DNA of 64,000 nt from Arbacia lixula (taxonomy: Eukaryota; Echinodermata; Echinoidea; Arbacioida; Arbaciidae), in the NCBI GenBank assembly GCA_963669155.1, contig OZ022576.1, forward strand, positions 15,111,035-15,175,034, read 5' to 3'. Under the pieces are notes generated by a model, which was not told where the DNA came from, searched no databases, and worked only from the letters and a program-made list of their open reading frames with translations. Numbering within the stretch: position 1 is the stretch's first letter; every line of letters starts with the position of its first letter. Shown piece after piece: positions 34,380 through 45,816 of this stretch. Made by a program: the position numbers and the translations under genes.

Positions 34380-35143
34380 GGAGCACTCACCATTGAGCAA
34401 ATTCAATTATTCAAAATAGCATACAAGATGGCTGCCTTGAAGGACTGACGTTAGGAATTTCATCCTATTTATATGCCTTCTATGAAAATTGATATAGTTT
34501 TGGTTGATAGATATGTTCTTGGATCCAATGAACATAATTTTAACAGTTATATGCGTTTTGAGAGTATAGTTACCATTGTAAAAAGCAATATAGTTATCAT
34601 TTAGCCCCCAAAAGGGAATACAACCGTCAAAAATTTCATAATATCAACACCCCTGATCAAGGGAAATAGGAAGAGAAGATGTGTGGGTGTTTCTTAGGTA
34701 TATGCTAGTGACAATGATCTGCTTTACTACTTTGAAAAGTTAAACTGGTCACATTTGAGGAGTTTTGATGATTCAAAATGGCGTCCAAGATGGCCGCCAC
34801 CGGTGACCATAAATGTTTATATTAAATGTTTTCTGCACTAAAAAAAATAAAGCTTTTGTCCAAAATCCAGTGAATGAAGTCTACAACGTTTCAGAATAAC
34901 TGGGTACACCATTGTCATGATATTTATACTTAAAATTGGTTACCATGATCACCATCGTTCTGAAACATCTTAAACTTTTTTGATTATGTTCATTTGATGC
35001 CAAAACAGATTTATCGACCAAAACCAAATCAATTTTGATGCCAAACAACAAAATAGGACGAAATCCCCACATTCAGTCCTACGCGCGCCAGCCATCTTGG
35101 GCGCCATTTTGAATAATTACATTTCCTCAATGGTGAGCACTCC
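34380..35143. mobile_element. ~760 bp foldback element with ~57 bp inverted ends carrying CAAGATGGC motifs
   Basis: The left end GAGCACTCACCATTGAG...ATTATTCAAAATAGC...CAAGATGGCTGCC is mirrored at the right end by GCCATCTTGGGCGCCATTTTGAATAATTAC...CTCAATGGTGAG. A third internal block at about 34770 repeats CAAAATGGCGTCCAAGATGGC. It lies in intron 2 of the minus-strand sulfotransferase gene and has no coding capacity. It is a MITE-like element of unassigned superfamily. Confidence 0.8.
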
Positions 35144-35300
35144 TCACCACACAAGATAACACACACCCCATAGATGTATATTCAGAAGGAAATAAAATAT
35201 ATCAAAGTTGTCATAGTCACGCCCCTTGGCTGTCGGACCATTAATGATATGTTGAGAGAACAAAGCAAGAAATGAAATTAAACAAACCAAACAAACGTAC

Positions 35301-35361
35301 CTTGGATCTACATTGTCTTTGCGTTGTAAGTAAGAGGCGAAATACCCTTGCGTTGAGGCTC
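35301..35361 (-). CDS. sulfotransferase paralog 1, exon 2 (61 nt)
   Basis: This short exon of the stem region encodes ASTQGYFASYLQRKDNVDP between split Gly and Arg codons. It is bounded on the minus strand by an acceptor ccacag and a donor gtacgt. It matches the 58-nt exon 2 of the plus-strand paralog (GARGYFTSHLRGNDRTDQ) with the same phases, 1 in and 2 out; the length difference is exactly one codon. Confidence 0.88.
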
Positions 35362-35702
35362 CTGTGGCAAAATAGAAACAAATCCAAGGGGTTGGACCAA
35401 ATACCAATCGGAGTATGGTAATTCTTTTTTTTATCATATCTATGTTAGTTTGGCAGCGTCAATTTCGTGATTCAATTATGCTCTTCTTTTCTCCTTGAAT
35501 TTACCTTTTTGAAAATTATTTAATATTAATTTCATTTAAAATTTCATTTCAAATATACATTTTCACATGTTGTTTTGGTAACAGTAGAAGGAGACTGCAT
35601 CATTTGGATGAAATTGCTTTCATGGGATATGCACGTCATTACACCTTATGTATTTTTAAAGACTATGCACCAATAAAAAGTTAACCAAGCTGCATTGAAT
35701 AC

Positions 35703-36532
35703 TTAAAGGGTTACTAGATTAGACAAATAATATCCCAATGATCTATGCAGGGATGTGTTATGGAAGGATATGAAGCAACTTTCTTCCTTTGAACCCATGT
35801 GCCAAGCCGCTGAAAAGTTATGTGTTCTCAACAGGTGCTGTTCAGGTGTTTGAACAATTATGAAAATGATTTTGTGGCAACGGCTTCTCAGAGAGAACAA
35901 AAGAAATGTACAGTCTCATTTCGCTTGTCCCGTTCTGTTAATAGCATTAATACTTCCATGAGCATAACAGGTATCAGCAAACACAAATAAACAAGTTTTT
36001 CAAGTGAAATATCTCTGTTTCACGCAAACACACACAAACGCCGTTAATGATAATACACAGCTTAATATATCATTTTGAGAGTGGTTGAATCCCCCAAATG
36101 CACAAGTTGTCGGAAAGTGAAGAAATTGGCCAATTTTGTAAGTAATACAAATAGCTTATATGTCCGATTTTTAATGATTCCTCGATACTTTTCGAAACAA
36201 AAGCAGAGTAAAGGATCTGTCATTATCTGCCGTTAACTTCCTTAAAGTTTGCAAACAAATTTGTCAAAAACAAAACGTGTACAGACAAATGGGAAATTAA
36301 AGAAATTTCTTTTCAAGTTGACATCAGCTAAATGTCGGCACGGCACATGGAACATCAAAGCATTGTCATGATTATGGAATGCTTTTGACATTCATGAGCA
36401 CGCTTTAGAACCCATACAGATGTTTGAATATATTATGCTCGAGTTTCTACTCCTTCGTAACACCTCCCTGATCTATGTAAAATTATCCACTGAAAACGAA
36501 TTTCACATTCATTTTGACGAAAATTTGAGAGA
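35703..36532. mobile_element. family A MITE arm interrupted by a hAT-like insertion
   Basis: TTAAAGGGTTACTAGATTAG...CCCAATGATCTATG is the outer end of the same MITE arm as at 1024-1100. It is broken after GATCTATG and resumes at 36470 with GATCTATGTAAAATTATCCACTG, continuing to about 36532. The rest of the MITE is missing on the right. Confidence 0.8.
35748..36469. mobile_element. ~722 bp hAT-like non-autonomous element with 8 bp target duplication
   Basis: The ends are CAGGGATGTGTTATGGAAGG and its imperfect complement finishing CCTTCGTAACACCTCCCT. The 8 bp GATCTATG flanks both sides, as expected of hAT transposition (family knowledge). No transposase ORF is present. A related 3' end lies at 60712-60803. 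Confidence 0.8.
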
Positions 36533-36585
36533 AAGGGAGAGATAAAATGGTGCCTCGACGTTATACAGAACAGAACAAATTTGTG

Positions 36586-36819
36586 GAGGTAGAACATTTT
36601 CTTTTACAGATTTACTGGCATATACATGTGCAACTAGCAACTACCACCCCATCCCAACAGATACACACCACGACAAAGACGTACACGAAGCATTTTTTTT
36701 AAAGAGGAAATACAGTGTTAATGCATTATCACGGATTTAATCGTTTATTAGTACAGTCAATGTAGCATAATAAGAATCAACCTCCCACTACTTCCAACAG
36801 AAAATGTGAAATAGCCATA
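36586..36819. repeat. dispersed repeat D, copy 1
   Basis: Runs from GGTAGAACATT to GAAATAGCC and matches the reverse complement of 41494-41697, including GTGTTAATGCATTATCACGG and AGAATCAACCTCCCACTA. There are small indels, with about 25 extra bases here near 36685-36715. Confidence 0.8.
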
Positions 36820-37340
36820 TTACTTAGAAAAGTCTATTACATATTAAAAAAAGCCGTTTTCCAAGATAATTCTTAAAGGGACCCCAAAACCACTGTCATT
36901 GATCAACGCATTTGCTATAAATTTAGTTTCCATAGGTGGAGTTTGACATTAAAGAATCATCGACACGAGAAATTAAGAATGATAATGTTAAGCATTTAAG
37001 AGGAGAAGTTCAACACAGAAGTTGCTTTCAAAAAACAGAAACAGCAGTAAAAGAAACAGATTGGTTAAAAAATTAGCAAAAATCAGGCAAATAACGAAGA
37101 AGTTATGGGCATGTCAAGCTTACTCGCTTATTGAATTGGAGACATAGATCATTATACATGCACATGATATGGGTGAAGTACCTCTCATTAAAATATATGT
37201 GAATTAAAAAAGTTATTTTGTATATAATTATAGCCCTTACATGTATAGTGATACTTTTTTCATTCTCAGAGAACAGCTAGAGGCATTGTGTTTTCATTAA
37301 GATATGAAAAGAATTATATTCACCAGAGATCCACAACATC

Positions 37341-37497
37341 GGGTCATGTTGTATATAGGTTTTTAATTATTGTAACTTACCATCAATAGTATCTACCATG
37401 GCAACAAGTGTAATAATGAGAGCTCATTGGCTGTTGCTATGGTAGTTACCATTGATGGTAAGTTACAATAATTGCAAACCTATATGCAACATGGCCC
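37341..37497. mobile_element. 157 bp foldback MITE
   Basis: GGGTCATGTTG.ATATAGGTTT..AATTATTGTAACTTACCATC on the left pairs with its reverse complement GATGGTAAGTTACAATAATT..AAACCTATAT.CAACATGGCCC on the right. The loop is about 30 bp. Confidence 0.85.
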
Positions 37498-37795
37498 AGA
37501 TGATCAACGTTTGCCAAAAGTACTTAAATGATTTCGTAAGAAAAGCAAAAACAAAAATAAAAACAGGCATTAAGTTAAGAAATAATCAACAATGTGTTAC
37601 GATATTAAACAAATTCAAATATTTCAAACCCGGCTAGGGGCTGTGAAGTTGAGGGAAGTGCTTGTAAAATAAATAACACATCATACTAATATCAATTTCG
37701 TGAAGAAAAATACACATAGTAGTACCGCCGCAAGGAATGTAGTTTAAGTCATGGGGAACGATTGTCCATCATTTATTTATTTATTATTATTATTA

Positions 37796-37831
37796 TTTTT
37801 TTTTTTTTGGGGGGGGGGGGGGGAGGGGGGG
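37796..37831. repeat. T(n)G(n) homopolymer junction
   Basis: About 13 T residues run into about 15 G residues and then further G-rich sequence. Confidence 0.9.
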
Positions 37832-38827
37832 GACCAGCTGTGCTAACTGGATACACAATATAAGTACTTGTTGCAAAGTGATTGGTTACTGCATATTCAT
37901 ACACGTAATTTGACATCACACTCAAAATAATAAATGAAAAACATATTCAAATGTGGCTGTGAAAAAGTATGATACTTGCAAATTATTCATGTTAACCGGT
38001 ATCCGGCAACACTGAATATAAGCCCAAGCCCCAAAATACTGATGCATGATTGAAACACACTAGCAACGGGATACACACTTCACTGTCATTGTGTATTCTC
38101 GTAGAGTTGTTTGTAGAGTTTGTGCGAGCATGTACATATCATGGAAGGACTGCGCTCGGATAGTCTTCATTTGATCTATGAGGTCCGCCGCCTCATAACA
38201 ATTCAAGACATTCAGGTGTTTTAAACAATTAGCTGTATTTCTAATTAGGTAGTGCCTTCCTCTGAATAACAAAAGAAAATCTGTTTTGAGAAGTATGTCA
38301 ACCGTTCAGCCTTCGCTGGGAGCTTGTAGCTGATCTTTTTAGTTTTGGGGTGAGTTAAGGGAAATTTTGAAAAAAATTGTAGAAAGAATTTGGTCCGTAA
38401 CTTTTTCGGACACCTCCGCAAATAAAATTGAGGTTGTTTCCATGAAAGATGAAACATTCAATAAACGATTTACAAGATGTTTTTAAGGAAATGTGATTCG
38501 GAAATGTGCGATATGGAAGCATTTCTCTCTGGCATTTTTCTACACAAAAACAAAGCAACAATATAATCTGAAATTCACAGAATTGTATCTTTACAAGATG
38601 TAATACTACTGCACATGCACTTCAGTTCATGAAGTGGTTCTGAAATCTTCTGCGCATACAGAATATATATTCCTCAAAATGCATTCTACATTTTGTCATG
38701 CTTGTTTGGCGGCGGATCTCCCTCGATCAAAGATCCAAACGCGTCAAATATTCCATTGTGATATCAACGCACGCGACTGCTGTAGGAATAAATTACACTT
38801 CGTGCTGACCCCATTTCTTACCAGCCA
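37832..38827. other. non-coding, intron 1 of sulfotransferase paralog 1
   Basis: AT-rich sequence without a recognised element. Overlapping short ORFs at 38060-38561 (minus) have no motif. Confidence 0.4.
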
Positions 38828-39823
38828 AATGGCAGGCACCGGAAAATACGCTTATTTTATTTTCAGCGAGGTAGTCGTGACCTTCACTTGACCTCTCGAA
38901 CCGCGGAAAACGTCTCCTTTTCAAACTGCGATATCTCCATGAATATGCCATATTTTCGTACGCTTTCTTTTGTAACTGTATGTTGGAGGTCGAAATTTAC
39001 CAAGCGTGAAAAAACATTTCACTAAAACAGGCAGAAAAATATCGCAAATTCGAGATAAATATGTGGTTCTAATAAAAATTTTAAAAATGAAAATAAACTC
39101 TATATTTCAATGTCAATCGCTTTTGAGCCCTTAACATTTAGAGGTCATCTGAAGCGGAATTTATTATACTTTATGGAGATACCATTATTTTTTACTCTCC
39201 CCCAATAGAAGGGTCAGGATCCAGCAAAACATCAACCATGTTCAAATCCAAAATGAGCGAGATGTGACGAAGTTGTGAACGATCCCAATCAGCCAATCAT
39301 AGTACACGATAATAGCGAAATGCTACCAGCAATCCAAGGGTCGCGGACTATGATTGGCTGGTTAGGATCGCTCACAACTTCGCCATGTCTCATGCAGTGT
39401 GGATTTGAACATGGTGGATATTTTGCTGGATCCTGACCCTTCTACAAGAAGAGGTTGACAAAAAATGGTATGATCACAAAGAACAATAAATTCCGCTTCA
39501 TATGATCTATAAGTGTTGGGGGCTCAAAAGCGATTGACATTGAAATATAGAGTTTATTTTCATTTTTCTTTTTTTAATTAGTACCACATATTTATCTCGA
39601 ATTTGCAATATTTTTCTGACTGTTTTAATTGAATGTTTTTTCATACTTGGTAAATTTCAACCTCCAACATACAGTTGCAAAAGAAAATGTACAAAAATAT
39701 GGTTTATTCATGGAGATATCGCAGATTGAAAATGAGACCTTTTTCGCGGCTCGAGAGGTCAAGTGAACTAGGTCACGACTACCGAGCTGAAAATAAAATC
39801 GCGTGTTTTCTGCTGCCTGCGGA
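38828..39823. repeat. ~1 kb nested palindrome
   Basis: The left arm (38828-39228) and right arm (39424-39823) are diverged inverted copies: GAGGTAGTCGTGACC pairs with GGTCACGACTACC, and TCAATGTCAATCGCTTTTGAGC pairs with its complement near 39523. The 195 bp centre is itself an inverted repeat, from CATGTTCAAATCC to GGATTTGAACATG, with ATTGGCTG..CAGCCAAT near the loop. It is a foldback transposon or an inverted duplication of one element, with no coding capacity. Confidence 0.85.
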
Positions 39824-39828
39824 CGAAT

Positions 39829-40225
39829 ATCGGTTGCGCAGTCCGTATGATTTCTGAAAATTCTCGTCACTTTGAAGACGAATAGCACAAATGTTTTATT
39901 TTTTACCCCAAACAAAATTGGAATCAAATTCTCCGCTAGAGTACTGGCTTTCCAAAGCTGTAACTGGTGTTGCCGTCCAATTTGTAGAAGGGTCAGGATC
40001 CAGCAAAGTCTAAGAGCTTACATATATATCGGTTGCGAAGTCCGTACGATTTCTGAAATCTCGCGTCACTTTGAAAACGAATAGTACAAATGTTTTATTT
40101 TTGAGCCCAAACAATATTGGAATCAAAATCTCCGCTGAAGTATTGGCTTTTTAGAGCCGTAATTGTCTTTGCCGTACAATCCATAGAAGGGTCAGCATCC
40201 AGCAAGGTCTGAGAGCTTACATATT
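39829..40225 (+). repeat. two ~199 bp tandem units ending in the GGGTCAGGATCC motif
   Basis: ATCGGTTGCGCAGTCCG (39829) and ATCGGTTGCGAAGTCCG (40028) start two direct repeats. Each ends with TAGAAGGGTCAGSATCCAGC and AGAGCTTACATAT. The same AGAAGGGTCAGGATCCAGC motif also flanks the centre of the adjacent palindrome (39208 and, inverted, 39430), so palindrome and tandem units are parts of one repeat family. Confidence 0.8.
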
Positions 40226-40817
40226 TCAAAAAAAAAAAATTGAGGCCTGTTTTGAAAGCAAATAACATAAAAACTCCTTTGCGGATTTCGAAAAAAAATG
40301 AACATATTTATTAAGAAACATATAATCTCAATCCCTGTCTAAACAAATCCTGATTAGTATGCTTACAGAAGACACCAGCAAAAGATCTCGCGAGCATGTC
40401 GAATTCCTTCATAATCTAGGCGCAGCAAAATCTGCGCGTGAGATTTCGCGAGACGAAAAATAAAACGCTCACGATTTCTATAGAACGAGCGAGCGCTGCC
40501 GATTGACTGTTACACCTCTCTGGTGCGAGAAATGCATGGCGTCTACACAAACACCTCTCAAATAGAGAACAAAGTATGTTGTCATGGTAACCAATTATGA
40601 AAACTTTCAAAAGGATTCCAATGTAAACAGATATAGGACAAAAGGAAGATAACAAGCGTGGTAAGCTTGCGTTGAAATGATATTGATTTATTAGAGCATA
40701 CAAAAAAATCGTGCCTACAGTGGTTGAATGGACAACAGACATATTCGCGATGCATAATAGAGCTTAGGCTGGCTCCTCCCTCTCTGTATCGAGATCGTTA
40801 TGAAAAAGACGATTTCA

Positions 40818-41094
40818 GGGTAAAGGATTACTAAATAAGACGCAGTTGGCAAGTTGTGAATACACTACGAAAATGGTTTATTGTCATGATTGTTGACTTC
40901 TGTACAACCTTAGCTTAACAGCGGAGTCTTTTATGGCATTTGACTTCTCTGACGTCACTTGGAGGTGTGCGTGTTTTCAGGTTTTCGTCAAAATGAGACT
41001 TTATTGAGGCAAACGAATGTAAAATTCGTCTTCAGTGGATAGTTTTTTACATAGATTAGTGGAAACTTATTTGCCTAATTTAGTAACACTTTAA
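40818..41094. mobile_element. family A MITE, deleted copy
   Basis: Starts TAAAGGATTACTAAATAAG and ends TTTAGTAACACTTTAA. The right arm and part of the middle match 1380-1608 (for example GTTGTGAATACA.TACGAAAATGG and CGTCAAAAT.AGACTTTATTG). Most of the left arm is deleted. Confidence 0.8.
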
Positions 41095-41493
41095 GCAAAT
41101 TCTTCATAGAATTGTCAAGTAATGCATATTCAGAATCGTTTTACTGTTTGCGGCACAGAGATTCAATAACTGATGTGTCGTGATTTGTGTAAAGTGGTCT
41201 TGAGTAAAATTCCTTCAGCTAGCGTGAATGTGCAATATCTCACGATAACTTGAAAGTTACATCATGTATTAGCTCATCTCATTTCGGTACTGAGAGAGTA
41301 AATTACTTTTAAAACTCCCTCAATTGTAACACTAAAATGTTGGTTATTGATATAACGTTTTTATCAGGGTGCGAGTAAAATTAAAAGAACAATATACGCT
41401 GTATCGTAAGTATTTTACAATGCTTTCCACCACTTCGATCATTGGCAAATTTGGAATATGTTATGAAGGACATATTCATGAGTCTGAAGTCTG

Positions 41494-41697
41494 GCTATTT
41501 CACCTTTTCTGTTGCAATTAGTGGGAGGTTGATTCTTGTTTTTTTAATGCTAGATTGAATGTACTAATAAACGAATAACTCCGTGATAATGCATTAACAC
41601 TGTTCCTCAATGTCGTGGTGTATATGTTGGGATGGGGTGGGAGCTACCAGTTGTACATGTATGTACCAGTAAATCTGTACAAAGAATGTTCTACCTT
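41494..41697. repeat. dispersed repeat D, copy 2 (inverted)
   Basis: Reverse complement of 36586-36819. It lies ~450 bp upstream of the retrotransposon ORF1, so it could also be part of an element 5' end, but nothing shows this. Confidence 0.75.
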
Positions 41698-42156
41698 CTA
41701 AACTGTGTGTAGGCCTATGCCTAAAATTTCTTTGTAAATTACAATTGTATTTGTTGACCTGCAAAAAGGACACCTATCTTTAAATGAAGGTGCACGCTCT
41801 GTACTAACAAGTTATATTGAAGATGGGGATAAAAACCAGGACAGTTTATAAATCAAGACATGGATTTAAATTATTTTCCTTCCTTTCTGCCCTGTGAGGG
41901 ATACCCTTCAGAAACCGCCTCCCACGATCAACAAGCAAATATAACTACAATTCTCGCATTCAAAATACACATTGCTTAACAATGTTTATTCCATGCTTAA
42001 AATGCTACATCGTCAATAGCTGCCACAAGCAGCCATCGCCGTTCAGGATAAAAATGGGTACGACACTGCATTATAAGCACAAAGTTGTTTAGCATGTTGT
42101 CATGACAAAAGTCATAATCCATACTTCTCAGAAACAAAGTACGCCACTTCAGCGAC

Positions 42157-42795
42157 ATGGCCAGTGTGATCACGGCTGCGGTGGAGGCAGCGGTTAAAGC
42201 TGCACTACCAACGATAGTGCAGGCTGTGCGGGATGCTTGCATGGCAAGCTTAAAGGACGTTGTGAACCCCTCCCTGCTGCGTACGCAGTTCAAACAGGAC
42301 GAACTCATGCAAGAGATGAAACGAGACAATTTGAGATTGCTTGGCCTCCCAGAGAGTGAGCAGGAGACGAGTGATGGCCTGATGGAAAAGGTGTGTGGCA
42401 TGGCTAAAGATGTTGGTGTTGAGTTGAAGCCAGATGACATATCCTCATGCCATCGAATGGGACGGCAGCGTACAGACGGCAAACCAAGACAAGCCATCGT
42501 CAGGTTTGTGGCCAGACGGAAGAGGGATCAATTTTTTGATGCCCGCTTTAAACTCAAGGGCAACGACCGCTACAAAGGACTCTTTATTAACGAAGATCTG
42601 ACCACCCTGCGCTATGCTGTTCTCATGACTGCAAAGAAGGCTCCCCGTGTTAAAGGTGCATCAACGAAGCATGGGACAATAATCTGTAAAATGGATGACG
42701 ATAGCTACACAGTTCTTCGAACCCCGGATGACCTCTTTGACATTGGACTGGACAACATCAACTACAGAGATTTTAAGCTCCACCTTGTTGATTAA
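42157..42795 (+). CDS. non-LTR retrotransposon ORF1 protein (nucleic-acid binding)
   Basis: This intact 212-codon frame lies 43 bp upstream of the endonuclease/RT frame, the usual ORF1-ORF2 arrangement. The N-terminal ~50 residues are helical and Ala-rich, leading into a segment with KRDNLRLLGLPES, DDISSCHRMG and RQAIVRFVARRKRDQFF. These resemble the RRM-like core of L1/CR1-type ORF1 proteins, which coat retroelement RNA (family knowledge). No CCHC knuckle is visible. The element lies inside intron 1 of the minus-strand sulfotransferase gene in antisense orientation, so it is not a host gene. The start is the first Met of the frame and is not otherwise supported. Confidence 0.75.
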   Translation: MASVITAAVEAAVKAALPTIVQAVRDACMASLKDVVNPSLLRTQFKQDELMQEMKRDNLRLLGLPESEQETSDGLMEKVCGMAKDVGVELKPDDISSCHRMGRQRTDGKPRQAIVRFVARRKRDQFFDARFKLKGNDRYKGLFINEDLTTLRYAVLMTAKKAPRVKGASTKHGTIICKMDDDSYTVLRTPDDLFDIGLDNINYRDFKLHLVD

Positions 42796-42838
42796 ATATG
42801 GGATGTTGGTATCCATAGCACCACTCTCATAACACATA

Positions 42839-45816
42839 ATGGATGACCATGATGCAGATTTTGAGGTTCTAAATTATAATTTAACTCCAGATTCATTTGA
42901 TGAAACTTTACACCAACCGATATCAAATTCGTTTTCTTTGACTCATGTTAACATTCGATCATTGGGGAAGAATTTTGATGAATTGTCTTTTTTATACGAC
43001 CACACTTTGAAATCCAAATTTGACATTATCTGTTTATCAGAAGTATGGAATGTACGTAACACAGCAATGCTAGGTATGTCAGGATATACACTCGAGGTAA
43101 AATGTAGGAAGGATAACGCGAGAGGAGGTGGAGTGGGAGCTTACATTCGTTCATCCCTGAAGTATAATATTCTAGAATATGAATTATTACATGCAGAAAG
43201 CCTTTGGCTTGAAATTAGCGTCAATAAAAAAAAAGAGTTGTTGTTGGTATAATATATCGGAAACCCAACACTGATGTTTCCGAATTTCAAGATAGCCTGT
43301 TAAATGTACTAGCAGATCTAAAACTAGATAAGACAAATTGTTTTCTGTTGGGAGATTTTAATATTGATTTGCTGGATAAGGAGGACAAGGTTGAACAATT
43401 TGCAACAGCGTTGAATTGTACAGGTTTACAACAATTGATTGCATCACCGACAAGAGTAACCAATTCATCATCTTCTCTAATTGATCATGTTTACACCAAT
43501 TTCAATGCTTCTACTATCCATGCGGGTGTTCTAGAAACTGATGTATCTGACCACTTTCCTATATTTGTGGTTTTTGAAATTTGTAAATCTGGAAACAAAG
43601 GTTACCAAAAGAAAGTAACAAGTCGTACCTTTAAGAGTTACAACATTGAAGAGTTTCATGAAGATCTGGCCAAAATCAGATGGGATCTTGTACTCAAGGA
43701 AAATGACATTCACAAGTGTTATGCCAACTTTTTTGATATGTTTAAAAATATTTGTGATAAACATGCCCCTTTGTTCACACAAAAGTCTATGAACAAGAAA
43801 AATGAAGCTAAAAAACCGTGGATAACGAAAGGGATCCTTAAATCCATAGGGAAAAAGCACAAATTGTACTCTAAATATAAATCATCAAATTTTGATGTGC
43901 AATATGAGGGAAGTTATAAAAGATATAGAAATACCCTGACCTAAGTTATTAAAAATGCTAAACGTAAATATTATAGTGATATTTTAGAACAAAACAAACA
44001 CGATACCAGTAAAACATGGAAGACTATCAATGAGTTACTAAATCGAGTAAATGCCTCAACAAAATCAACTGATGTTCAGAAGTTAAGAATTGTACGAAAT
44101 GGAGAAAGTACAACTACATGTGATGATTGTGAAATTGCTTCTGAATTTAATCAATTCTTTGTAAGTGTAGGACCAAATCTAGCAGATGAAATACCAGTAA
44201 TCGATACAGATTGTACATCGTATTTGGGGTCTAAGCAAAATAGGTCATTATTTTGGAAGCCAGTGACAGAAAATGAAATGTTAAATCACCTACATGCTAC
44301 CGATATGAGGAAAGCATGTGGGTATGATATGCTGCCTGCACGACTCGTAAAAGATGCTGCAGTTTATATAACGACACCATTGACTCACATTATCAATTTA
44401 TCATTACAAGAAGGCAAATTTCCTGATGCTTTAAAGATAGCTAAAGTAATACCTGTTTACAAAAAAGGGTCCAAAGAAGTTCCAGGAAATTATAGGCCAA
44501 TCTCAATATTGCCAGTTTTAGGGAAAAATTTTGAAAAGATTGTTAATAATAGGTTAATGGATTTTTTAGAAGTTAACAATATTTTGCAGCAACATCAATA
44601 TGGCTTTCGTAAAAAATATAGTACAAAGTTATCGATTATCAATTTAACAAATACCCTTTTGAAATCACTTGATGATGGGAAAATCACACTCGGGCTCTTT
44701 ATTGATTTTCAGAAGGCATTCGATACCATAAACCACAACATTCTCCTAAGAAAGCTATCACACTATGGAATACGTGGTGTCGCTTTACAATGGTTTGCAG
44801 ACTACCTTTGCAACAGACATCAGTTTGTGAAATACAAAGATACAATGTCATCTAATTTGAATATATCATGTGGAGTCCCGCAAGGATCAGTGCTGGGACC
44901 AACACTCTTTTTGATTTATATTAATGACTTGCCTAATTCCACTCAGTACTTTAATTTCAGATTGTTTGCTGACGATTCAAATCTGTTCCACACTTTTGAG
45001 GTGGGCAAAGCGGAGATTGATATGCACTTAGTTAATACGCATTTGGAAAAAGTCCAGACATGGTGTTATGCTAACAAGGTCACAATCAACCTAAAGAAAA
45101 CTAGTTACATGTTGATAAGAAGTAGAAGACGATCTGTGAAGGTTAACGGTGCTCTTGAAATATCTGGCTCAGAAATATCTGAGGTAAATATGGCCTCATT
45201 TGTAGGACTTCAAATTGATAATCACCTTACATGGGGAGAACATATCAAAATGGTTAATAAGAATGTTCGTAAAAAGGTTGGTATTTTATTCAGACTCAGG
45301 CATTTTGTCCCACAGAATGTATTATTGATGTTGTATCAGGGGTTAATACAGCCACACCTTTCATATGGCATTGAAGTGTGGGGAAGTACCTACGAGACTA
45401 ACTTAAAATGCATATTGTATTCCCAAAAGATGGCAATGAGAGCAATTACCTTTAGTTCATGGAGAACTCATTCAAGACCTTTGTTCCACAAGTTAAAGAT
45501 ACTGGATGTTTACAATCTACACTTCTTGTCGGTTTCAACTTTTGTATATGATTTAGTTAATAACAACCTTCCTCACACTCTAATACAATATTGTCAAGTG
45601 ATAGATCACAGGTTTCCCACTAGAGGAAAAGATCAGGGACAGCTATATATACCTAAGTGTAAAACAACACAAGGCCAATTTTCAATATCTTACATTGGAG
45701 TTAAATTATGGAATCGTATCCCAAAAGACATTAGAGAAATGAAAACTAGAGTTGCTTTCCGAAAGCTGCTAATGAAGTATTTAATGGAGCTTTCAGTTTC
45801 AACAGGAAACTGTTAA
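42839..45816 (+). pseudogene. non-LTR retrotransposon ORF2: APE endonuclease + reverse transcriptase, two breaks
   Basis: The reading frame starts at 42839 with endonuclease motifs (HVNIRSL, FDIICLSEVW). It shifts frame in the A9 tract at 43226-43234, then continues with GDFNIDLL, SLIDHVYTN and SDHFPI, the catalytic Asp/Asn/His signatures of APE-type endonucleases. A TAA at 43942-43944 interrupts the linker. After that the RT domain is intact: YRPISILP, QYGFRKKYST, FIDFQKAFDTINH, GVPQGSVLGP and the catalytic FADD, then the C-terminal thumb region. The domain order and motifs fit the CR1/Jockey group of LINEs (inference; clade not determined). With one frameshift and one stop it is young but probably inactive. 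Confidence 0.9.
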
